DNA of 7,047 nt from positions 1 to 7,047 of the forward strand of contig SSGN01000107.1 of assembly GCA_008016945.1 (NCBI GenBank), written 5' to 3'. This document shows, piece after piece, positions 1 through 5,337 of this stretch; within the stretch, counting starts at the first letter, position 1, and every line of letters begins with the position of its first letter. Under the pieces are notes generated by a model. That model saw nothing but the letters and a program-made list of their open reading frames with translations. It had not been told where the DNA came from and did no database searches. Made by a program: the position numbers and the translations under genes. This stretch comes from Flavobacteriales bacterium (lineage in GTDB: Bacteria; Bacteroidota; Bacteroidia; Flavobacteriales; PHOS-HE28).

Positions 1-1084
1 CGGCGACGAGATGGAATTCGCCGTCGTCGATACCGGGATCGGCATCCATCCGGACAAGCTGGCGCCGCTCTTCCAGCCCTTCTCGCAGGCGGACAGTTCG
101 ACGACGCGCCGCTATGGCGGCACGGGGCCCGGCCTTTCGATCGTGCGCGGCCTGGCGCAGGCCATGGGCGGCAGCGTCGGCATGAAGAGTGTGCCGAACG
201 AGGGCTCGCGCTTCTGGTTCCGCGTGCCGCTCGGGCGCCTGGCGGACGGCATCGGGGGCGCGCCCGCTGCGGGCGCGGCGCCTGCGGAGGCTCCTGCGGC
301 GGTGGCGCTCGATGTGCTGGTGGTCGAGGACAATGCGACGAACCGCAAGGTGATCGTGGCGATGCTCGAGCGCTGGGGATGTCATGTCGCGGTCGACGAG
401 AACGGTCGCGAGGCGGTCGACCGGGTGACCGGCGGTGCACGGCCCGACCTCATCCTGATGGATGTGCAGATGCCGGTGATGGGCGGCATCGAGGCGACGC
501 TGAAGATCCGCGAATGGGAAGCGGCCGGGGCGCTCCCGGCCATCCCGATCGTGGCACTGACGGCGGGGGCCTACGAAGAGGATCGCCTGCGCTGCCTGGC
601 GGCCGGCATGAACGATTACCTCGCGAAGCCGGTCGATTTCGAATTGCTCAAGCAGGTGGTCATGCAGGTGCTGTCCGGCGCCTCGCCGTCGGCTGCCGTT
701 GCGGCACGGGTGCCGCAGCCGGTCGCTGCCAGCAGCGCGGTCTTCGACGCGGCGGGCATGATGGCGCGGCTCAGCGGCATCCGCCAGGACATCGATCTGG
801 CGAAGTCGGTCGTCGACCTGATCCGTGTCGACGTACCGGGGCGACTGCAGGAGCTGCGCGTGGCGCTGGCCGACGGCGATCGCAAGGCGGCGCATCGGCT
901 CGCCCACTCGGTGAAGGGCATGGCCCTCGATGTCGATGGGCGCGAACTGGCGTCGCTGGCACGGGCGATGGAGGAGAAGTTGCAGGACGGTGAATCCGTT
1001 CCCGTCGATGCGGTTTCCCTGCTCGACGATGCCTTCGCACGCCTGAGTGCGGCGCTGGATGCGTGGCTGGCGCAGCTGTCGTGA
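1..1084 (+). CDS. Hybrid sensor histidine kinase, C-terminal part (ATPase end, receiver, HPt); 5' end outside window
   Basis: This is the tail of a multidomain phosphorelay kinase; the sensor, the dimerisation domain and the start of the ATPase domain lie left of the window. The frame is open from base 2. Counting the Met at base 11 as residue 1, the order is as follows. Residues 1-74 are the end of the HATPase_c domain: G1 box DTGIGI (7-12), F box FQPFSQAD (21-28) and G2 box GGTGPGLS (36-43). An Ala/Pro-rich linker follows (75-99). A receiver domain (100-222) has acidic pocket E106/D107, phospho-acceptor D151 in LMDVQMP, T184 and K206 in LAKP. A second Ala-rich linker leads to an HPt domain (245-357) with phospho-histidine H299 in AHSVKG. 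Known for such proteins: phosphate passes His-Asp-His to a separate response regulator, which is not in this window. The G2 box normally reads GTGLGL; Pro40 here is odd. The signal sensed is unknown. Confidence 0.93.
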   Translation, partial: GDEMEFAVVDTGIGIHPDKLAPLFQPFSQADSSTTRRYGGTGPGLSIVRGLAQAMGGSVGMKSVPNEGSRFWFRVPLGRLADGIGGAPAAGAAPAEAPAAVALDVLVVEDNATNRKVIVAMLERWGCHVAVDENGREAVDRVTGGARPDLILMDVQMPVMGGIEATLKIREWEAAGALPAIPIVALTAGAYEEDRLRCLAAGMNDYLAKPVDFELLKQVVMQVLSGASPSAAVAARVPQPVAASSAVFDAAGMMARLSGIRQDIDLAKSVVDLIRVDVPGRLQELRVALADGDRKAAHRLAHSVKGMALDVDGRELASLARAMEEKLQDGESVPVDAVSLLDDAFARLSAALDAWLAQLS

Positions 1085-1104
1085 TGGTGCTGCGCGGGCT
1101 CGGC

Positions 1105-1110
1105 TAGAAT
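1105..1110 (+). promoter_or_regulatory. Possible sigma-70 -10 element (TAGAAT) ahead of the mutarotase gene
   Basis: TAGAAT matches the TATAAT consensus at five of six positions. It sits 75 bases before the mutarotase ATG, in the only gap between the kinase and the next gene. No good -35 hexamer lies 16-18 bases upstream; that stretch is still at the kinase stop codon. The assignment rests on the -10 alone and is tentative. Confidence 0.35.
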
Positions 1111-1118
1111 GGCGGTCC

Positions 1119-1147
1119 GCCCGGGTTGCCTGCATGCGCGCCCGGGC
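1119..1147 (+). terminator. GC-rich hairpin downstream of the kinase; possible terminator or leader structure
   Basis: GCCCGGG (1119-1125) pairs perfectly with CCCGGGC (1141-1147) around a 15-base loop containing the palindrome GCATGC. T-rich stretches follow at 1152-1155 and 1160-1163, but not directly against the stem, so this is not a textbook intrinsic terminator. It could end the kinase transcript. If the -10 at 1105-1110 is real, it would instead fold at the very start of the mutarotase mRNA. Confidence 0.35.
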
Positions 1148-1179
1148 CGGCTTTTCCCGTTTTCCGAAAGATTCCATCC

Positions 1180-2028
1180 ATGCCGTTTTCCATTGCTCCG
1201 GTTTCCTTCAAGGGTGTCGATGCGCTGCGTCTCGATAGCGGGCGCGGCGCTGCCGTCGTCATCGGCCTGCGCGGCGGGCAGGTCCTGTCGTGGCAGACGG
1301 CCGACGGCCGCGAGCGGCTCTACCTCTCCGGGCAGGCCGTGTTCGACGGCAGCCGGCCGGTGCGTGGCGGCATTCCGGTCTGCTTTCCGCAATTCGCCGG
1401 GCTTGGTCCGCTGCCGAAGCATGGCTTCGTGCGCACGCGGCGCTGGGAAGTCGCGACGCAGCGCTGCGGCGACGATTACGCGCTGGTGACGCTGGAAACC
1501 GGCGATGACGAGGCGACGCGCGCACTGTGGCCGCATCCCTTCCGGCTCGAACTGACGCTGATGCTGGAAGCCGACCGCATCGACCTCGAGCTGTGCGTGG
1601 CCAACCCCGGTGACGCGCCGCTGGCGTTCACCGGCGCCCTGCATTCCTACCTGCGCGTGACGCAGGTCGAGGATGTGTCGCTGGAAGGACTGCGCGGCTA
1701 TGACTACCGCGATGCCACGGCCGGTGACCGCATCGTGCGCGAAACGGGCACCGAACTGCTCGTCGAAGCCGAGACCGACCGCGCCTATTTCGGCGCCAGG
1801 CGGCCGCTGCTGCTGAAGGCCGCGAACCTCAGCCTGGGCATTGCGCAGGAAGGTTTCCCCGACGTGGTGGTGTGGAACCCGTGGGTGGAGAAATGCGCTG
1901 CCATCGATGACATGCCGGACAACGACTGGCGGCACATGCTCTGCGTCGAGGCCGCGGTGGCGAAAACGCCGGTGACGGTGGCGCCCGGTGAGGAGTGGTA
2001 CGGCCGGCAGACGCTGGTGGCGGTGTAG
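1180..2028 (+). CDS. D-hexose-6-phosphate mutarotase-like protein (aldose 1-epimerase superfamily)
   Basis: The 282-residue product has the length and motifs of the YeaD-like branch of the galactose-mutarotase fold. Characterised relatives interconvert the alpha and beta anomers of glucose-6-phosphate and similar sugar phosphates in the cytoplasm. Numbering from the ATG at 1180: the family motif RGGIPVCFPQF is at 62-72, HGFVR starts at 81, the likely catalytic His is H155 in ALHSYLRV, VWNPW is at 231-235, and the likely catalytic base is E257 in LCVEAA. The start was chosen because MPFSIAPV matches the usual N-terminus. An in-frame TTG at 1126 would add 18 Pro/Ala-rich residues encoded within the hairpin region, which is unlikely. 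The ribosome binding site is weak (GAAAG around 1166-1170). The gene is followed after 3 bases by a thioredoxin-like gene, so the two are probably co-transcribed. Family assignment is strong; exact substrate is inferred. Confidence 0.9.
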   Translation: MPFSIAPVSFKGVDALRLDSGRGAAVVIGLRGGQVLSWQTADGRERLYLSGQAVFDGSRPVRGGIPVCFPQFAGLGPLPKHGFVRTRRWEVATQRCGDDYALVTLETGDDEATRALWPHPFRLELTLMLEADRIDLELCVANPGDAPLAFTGALHSYLRVTQVEDVSLEGLRGYDYRDATAGDRIVRETGTELLVEAETDRAYFGARRPLLLKAANLSLGIAQEGFPDVVVWNPWVEKCAAIDDMPDNDWRHMLCVEAAVAKTPVTVAPGEEWYGRQTLVAV

Positions 2029-2031
2029 CGC

Positions 2032-2355
2032 ATGGCTTACAGCGAAGCCTTTCTGGATACGCCGCCGACGCGCGAGGCCGTCGATGCGCTGCACGGCCCG
2101 GTCGTCGTCGAGTTCGGTGCACCGTGGTGCGGGCATTGCAAGGCGGCCATGCCGCATGTGGCGGCGGCCTTCGCGGACTATCCGCAGGTGGCCCATCTCC
2201 GGGTCGAGGATGGCCCCGGCCAGCGCCTCGGGCGCAGCTTCGGCGTCAAGCTCTGGCCGACGCTGGTCTTCCTGCGCGATGGCGTCGAGGTGGCGCGGCT
2301 GGTGCGTCCGACGGATGGCGACGCCATCGACGAGGCCCTGGCACGCATTGCATGA
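2032..2355 (+). CDS. Small thioredoxin-like protein with CGHC active site
   Basis: The 107-residue protein spans a single thioredoxin fold and has no signal peptide, so it should be a cytoplasmic thiol-disulfide oxidoreductase. The redox motif is W32-C33-G34-H35-C36, followed by K37. The cis-proline is P76 in KLWPTLVF. The C-terminal strand/helix (VFLRDGVEVARLVRP and onward) is as in thioredoxins. Differences from classical TrxA: CGHC rather than CGPC (as in protein disulfide isomerases), and Glu27 where TrxA has the buried Asp (VEFGAPWC against VDFWAEWC). Both suggest a changed redox potential or partner; that is inference. The ATG lies 3 bases after the mutarotase stop, with a GGTGGCGGTG stretch upstream as possible ribosome binding site. 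Its stop overlaps the start of the Fe-S protein gene (ATGA at 2352-2355), implying translational coupling. Confidence 0.92.
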   Translation: MAYSEAFLDTPPTREAVDALHGPVVVEFGAPWCGHCKAAMPHVAAAFADYPQVAHLRVEDGPGQRLGRSFGVKLWPTLVFLRDGVEVARLVRPTDGDAIDEALARIA

Positions 2356-3050
2356 CGCGCGTCGATTTTTCTGAACTCGATGCTGCCGGCCTCAACCTGC
2401 AGGCGGTGTTCGCGCTGGCCCAGTTGCCCGCGGAAATGCGTGCATCGCTTGACCCCGAGGGCCGCTACCGGCGCCTGATCCTGATCGGCCACGGCGGCCG
2501 CACGCTGTGGGAGCGGGTCAAGGCAGCGGGTCTCGCATCGGAACACCCGATCGACGACTTCACGGTCGCGGCCGTGACCGACTGGTTCGCCGCGCAGTTC
2601 CCCGATAGCGCCTGTGCGCTGGTCTACCCGGGCCATGCGTCGGGCAATACGCCGGTGGGCCTGCAGGCCCTCGGCCGCCTGGCGGGCTGGCATCACGAAT
2701 CGCCGTTCCGCGTCGGCGTCAATGCCGAGTGGGGCTCTTGGTTCGCCTATCGCGCGGTGCTGCTGACCGATGCCGATCTGCCGCCGAGCGAGCCGCTCGC
2801 CGGCGACTCTCCCTGTGCCACCTGTGCCGAACCGCCCTGCGTTGCGGCCTGCCCGGCCGAGGCCCTCTCCGGCGACGAGTTTTCGCTGCAGCGGTGCATC
2901 GCCTATCGCCGCCTGCCTGACTCGCGCTGCCGCGTGACCTGCGTTGCGCGCACGAGCTGCCCGGTGCGTCCCGAGCATCGTTACGACGATGCGCAGATCG
3001 CGCACAGCTACGTGCGCTCACTGGCGATGATCGAGCGCTGGGGCGGCTGA
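2352..3050 (+). CDS. Uncharacterised 4Fe-4S cluster protein (ferredoxin-like C-terminus)
   Basis: The 232-residue protein has an N-terminal domain of unknown function (about 1-145) with motifs LILIGHGGRTLWE (42-54) and VNAEWGSWFAYRAVLLT (123-139), then a cysteine-rich C-terminus. C155-x2-C158-x4-C163-x3-C167-P is a good 4Fe-4S site; the spacing with PP before the third Cys also occurs in DmsB/HybA-type ferredoxins. C182, C193, C197 and C203 could bind a second cluster. No signal peptide or membrane segment is visible. The layout loosely recalls the QueG/COG1600 group and a set of proteobacterial proteins usually labelled only '4Fe-4S ferredoxin'; I recognise the shape but know no tested function. 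The start was chosen because ATG 2352 overlaps the thioredoxin stop and the protein signal begins there; the frame is open further upstream, but only as a shadow of the thioredoxin gene. The last 43 bases overlap the convergent EamA transporter gene. Confidence 0.85.
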   Translation: MTRVDFSELDAAGLNLQAVFALAQLPAEMRASLDPEGRYRRLILIGHGGRTLWERVKAAGLASEHPIDDFTVAAVTDWFAAQFPDSACALVYPGHASGNTPVGLQALGRLAGWHHESPFRVGVNAEWGSWFAYRAVLLTDADLPPSEPLAGDSPCATCAEPPCVAACPAEALSGDEFSLQRCIAYRRLPDSRCRVTCVARTSCPVRPEHRYDDAQIAHSYVRSLAMIERWGG

Positions 3051-3964
3051 AGCACCGGCTCGGCTTCCGCCGGCGTTGCAGCGGCGGGCCGGGGTGCCGG
3101 CTTCATCACTGCCAGCAGTACGCCGGTCGCGGCGAGCGCGATGCCGCCGAAGGCCGCGGCCTCTATCGATTGCCCGAACAGCAGGTAGGCGGTGATCGCC
3201 GCGCTCACCGGCATCAGATAGAAGATGCTGGCGACGCGGCTGACCTCGCCACGCTGGATCAGCAGGCCGAGCAGCGTGACGGCGCCGACCGAGACCGGTA
3301 TCGCCATCCACAGCAGCGCAACGAAGAATTCCCCGTTCCATGTCACTTCCCCGGTCTCGAAGAGCGCTGCGCCGGCGAGCATCGGCAGCGTGCACAGCGC
3401 GTGCTGCAGCGTGCTGCCGGTGAGCGGGTGCATGCCCGGGCAGCGCTTCTTCTGGTACAGGTTGCCGGCCGACATGCCGATCAGGCCGAGCACCGAGAGC
3501 AGCGCCGCGTCGAGATAGGCGGGGTCGACCTGCAGGCGGCCGTGCAGTACCAGATAGACGCCGGCCAGCCCGAGCAGCAGGCCGAGCCACTGCCGTGGCG
3601 TGACGCGTTCGCCGAGCAACGGCCCGGCGCCGAGCGCGACGAGGATCGGGTGCAGCGCGATGATCAGCGCCGACACCGCGGGCGGCACACCGAGCGCGAT
3701 GCTGTAGCAGACGCCGGCCGAGAAGAGGCCGATGCCGAGCAGGCCGGCGATGCCGATGTGCATGGCCTCGCGCAGGTTGCGCGGCCACGGGGCGCGCACG
3801 GCGGCGGCGATGCCGACGAGGATGGCGGCCGCCAGTGCAAAGCGCAGGCCGAGGAATACGAAGGGCTCGGCGTGCGACAGGCCGAGGCGGGTGCCGACGA
3901 AGCCGGAGCCGGCGAGCACGACGAAGAGCAGCGGCAGCAGGCGGGAGAGCGCGGCTTCGTTCAT
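3008..3964 (-). CDS. EamA/DMT-family transporter
   Basis: The 318-residue hydrophobic protein has two EamA repeats (about 8-140 and 150-288) and roughly ten membrane segments. Family signatures seen are VLAGSGFVGTRLGLS (16-30) in the first segment, LRFALAAAIL (40-49), and near the end of each repeat the ALHPILVALGAGPLLGERVT and YLMPVSAAITAYLLFG patterns. The family (drug/metabolite transporters, RhtA/YdcZ-like) mostly exports amino acids and small metabolites through the inner membrane; the substrate here cannot be told. A Pro/Ala-rich cytoplasmic tail (about 289-318) follows the last segment, and its end is encoded in the 43-base overlap with the convergent Fe-S gene. The start ATG (3964-3962) overlaps the tautomerase stop by 4 bases, so it is probably translated from the same mRNA by coupling. 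The frame stays open upstream through the tautomerase gene, but that part reads as non-membrane shadow sequence. Confidence 0.93.
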   Translation of the reverse strand: MNEAALSRLLPLLFVVLAGSGFVGTRLGLSHAEPFVFLGLRFALAAAILVGIAAAVRAPWPRNLREAMHIGIAGLLGIGLFSAGVCYSIALGVPPAVSALIIALHPILVALGAGPLLGERVTPRQWLGLLLGLAGVYLVLHGRLQVDPAYLDAALLSVLGLIGMSAGNLYQKKRCPGMHPLTGSTLQHALCTLPMLAGAALFETGEVTWNGEFFVALLWMAIPVSVGAVTLLGLLIQRGEVSRVASIFYLMPVSAAITAYLLFGQSIEAAAFGGIALAATGVLLAVMKPAPRPAAATPAEAEPVLQPPQRSIIASERT

Positions 3965-4350
3965 GGCGCACCGCCCTGGCGGCGCGCCGCCTGCGTGCGG
4001 CCGTCGTAGCCCCAGTTGCCGGCCGGCAGTTCGCGGACCACGACGTAGGAGGCTTCCGGCACGCTGCCCGGAATCTCGCGCAGCAGCGACGAAGTCGCCG
4101 CGATCATGCGGGCGATTTCGGCCGGCGTGTTGCTGCCGGCAGTGATGGCGATCTCGCAGTGGCAGGGCGACCGCGACGCCGGCTCGCCGCCGATCAGCCA
4201 GCTCGCGTCCGCAGCCGTCTCGACGAGCACGGCAGTGACCTCCCGGCGCTTGCCGAGGATGTCGACGATGAGGTCGGTGGCGCGCCGGGCGAGCGTGTTG
4301 CGCCGGTCCGGCGATAGTTCGGCGCCGAGCGTGATGCGGATGAAGGGCAT
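3961..4350 (-). CDS. Tautomerase-superfamily protein (two-unit 4-oxalocrotonate tautomerase-like)
   Basis: The 129-residue protein begins Met-Pro-Phe-Ile-Arg-Ile, so removal of Met exposes the N-terminal proline that acts as the catalytic base in this superfamily. It looks like two fused beta-alpha-beta units. Unit one (2-33) has FIRITLGAELSPDRRNTLARR; unit two (65-93) has CEIAITAGSNTPAEIARM. Total length is about twice a 60-75-residue 4-OT and matches fused members such as MSAD/cis-CaaD. Only unit one starts with Pro; the second starts C63-H-C65. The C-terminal block GNWGYDGRTQ (111-120) recurs, as I recall, in proteins annotated just as 'tautomerase family'. Known chemistry of the family is keto-enol tautomerisation or related hydration, dehalogenation and decarboxylation; the substrate here is unknown. 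A good Shine-Dalgarno lies 6 bases upstream. It is first in an apparent two-gene operon with the EamA transporter and divergent from a LysR regulator. Confidence 0.88.
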   Translation of the reverse strand: MPFIRITLGAELSPDRRNTLARRATDLIVDILGKRREVTAVLVETAADASWLIGGEPASRSPCHCEIAITAGSNTPAEIARMIAATSSLLREIPGSVPEASYVVVRELPAGNWGYDGRTQAARRQGGAP

Positions 4351-4356
4351 GATCGT

Positions 4357-4362
4357 TCTCCT
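4357..4362 (-). promoter_or_regulatory. Strong ribosome binding site of the tautomerase gene
   Basis: AGGAGA on the - strand, 6 bases before the ATG at 4350, is the best Shine-Dalgarno in the window. It fixes the tautomerase start, and thereby its N-terminal proline. Confidence 0.8.
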
Positions 4363-4412
4363 GTCGGGCTTGATTTCCGACCAATCTAGCGGCTACGATC
4401 ACATTTAGAAAA

Positions 4413-4431
4413 TTGATTATTGGCAGATCAA
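4413..4431. promoter_or_regulatory. TTGAT-N9-ATCAA dyad, candidate LysR operator
   Basis: TTGAT (4413-4417) and ATCAA (4427-4431) are a perfect inverted repeat with a 9-base spacer, 18 bases ahead of the LysR start and 63 from the tautomerase ATG. LysR-type regulators bind interrupted dyads of about this size, often of the T-N11-A class; the exact T-N11-A spacing is not met here. It would suit autoregulation and control of the divergent operon. Five-base arms can occur by chance in AT-rich DNA, so this is a candidate only. Confidence 0.45.
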
Positions 4432-4448
4432 AATACTGAAATGCGATT

Positions 4449-5333
4449 ATGAAGAGGCGGCATCTGGACATCGAGGCCTTGCGTGCGCTGGTCGCCATCG
4501 ACGAGGCGTCGAGCTTTTCCGCCGCTGCGCAGCGGCTCGGGCGAACGCAGTCGGCCGTGAGCCTGCAGATCCGCCGGCTCGAGGAGACGCTCGGCCAGAC
4601 CCTGCTGAAGCGCGTCCAGGGGCGGGTCGACGGTCCGACGGCCGAGGGCGTGCTGCTGATCGCCTATGCCCGCGAGATCCTGCGGCTGAATGACGAGGCC
4701 TACGCCAGCGTGGCGGAGAGCGCCGCCACCGGCTCGCTGCGCTTCGGCGTTCCGGAGGAGCTGATGGAGCACGTCTTTCCACCGGTGATGCGGCGTTTCC
4801 AGGCGCTCTTTCCGCGCATGCGCGTGACGCTGCGCACCGGGCCGTCGCCGGACTTGCGTCAGGCCCTCGCCGCCGGCGAGCTGGACCTGATCCTGTTCAA
4901 GCACTGCGATGCCGCGACACCGAAAGGCTGCGTGCCGGTGTGGTCCGAGCCGCTGGCGTGGATGGCCGGCGAAGGTTTTGCCACCGGCCTGCCAACGCCA
5001 TTGCCGCTGGCGCTGTTCGGCGAGAACTGTGTGTTCCGCATTGCCGTGACTGCGGCGCTGGCAAAGGTGGGGGTCGCCTGGCAGTTGGCCTACACCGGCA
5101 GCAGCGTGACCGGCCTGCGTCAGGCAGTGATGTGCGGGCTCGGCGTCGGCGTCCTGCCGCGCAGCCTGCTGCTGCCGGGCATGGTGGAAATTGCGGCCGG
5201 GCTGCCGCATCTGCCGGATGCACATCTCGCCGCCGCCTTCGCGCCCGGCCAGCCGCATCCTGCGGCGGAACGTTTCGTGGCGCTGATGGGTGAGGAGTTG
5301 CGCGCGCAGCGCGGCATGCGCGCCGCGGCCTGA
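4449..5333 (+). CDS. LysR-type transcriptional regulator
   Basis: The 294-residue protein has the typical LysR length. Residues 4-64 form the winged helix-turn-helix: LDIEALRALVAIDEASSFSA, then AAQRLGRTQSAVSLQIRRLE (26-45) as the recognition region, LGQTLLKR (48-55) and GPTAEG (62-67). A linker helix (68-92) leads to the substrate-binding domain, which starts at GSLRFGVPEEL (95-105) and includes GELDLILF (143-150) and CGLGVGVLP (229-237). It should be a cytoplasmic, ligand-responsive tetramer. Its ligand cannot be told, but the divergent tautomerase/EamA operon suggests a metabolite handled by those two proteins. No Shine-Dalgarno precedes the ATG. A three-codon reading frame (4441-4452) ends in an ATGA overlap with this start. 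The start fits the usual LysR N-terminus. The gene ends 4 bases from the convergent MFS transporter stop. Confidence 0.95.
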   Translation: MKRRHLDIEALRALVAIDEASSFSAAAQRLGRTQSAVSLQIRRLEETLGQTLLKRVQGRVDGPTAEGVLLIAYAREILRLNDEAYASVAESAATGSLRFGVPEELMEHVFPPVMRRFQALFPRMRVTLRTGPSPDLRQALAAGELDLILFKHCDAATPKGCVPVWSEPLAWMAGEGFATGLPTPLPLALFGENCVFRIAVTAALAKVGVAWQLAYTGSSVTGLRQAVMCGLGVGVLPRSLLLPGMVEIAAGLPHLPDAHLAAAFAPGQPHPAAERFVALMGEELRAQRGMRAAA

Positions 5334-5337
5334 GCGT

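Larger units (their letters stand above)
4351..4448. promoter_or_regulatory. Divergent control region between tautomerase and LysR genes
   Basis: This 98-base gap is clearly AT-rich against the GC-rich surroundings, especially 4397-4450. It must hold the start sites for both divergent genes. For the - strand, TTTCTA (4411-4406) and TAGATT (4388-4383) are 17 bases apart and could serve as weak -35/-10 elements. For the + strand no convincing pair was found; TTGATT at 4413-4418 could be a -35, but no good -10 follows at the right distance. Smaller symmetrical pieces are TAGC-G-GCTA (4387-4395) and GATT-N7-AATC (4372-4386). The region is the obvious place for LysR binding. Confidence 0.6.

Noticed and set aside
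1126..1179. TTG start at 1126 for the mutarotase
   Set aside because: It adds 18 residues unlike the family N-terminus, starts inside the hairpin loop and has no ribosome site; ATG at 1180 fits better.
616..2196. A 526-codon open frame on the - strand
   Set aside because: It lies antisense across the kinase, mutarotase and thioredoxin genes. Its product is rich in Arg/His/Ala with no recognisable domain. Long antisense frames are expected in DNA with such high third-position GC.
3170..4009. A 279-codon open frame on the + strand
   Set aside because: It is antisense to the EamA gene; the product is a Gln/Arg/Ala/Glu-rich string without hydrophobic core or domain, a mirror of the membrane-protein codons.
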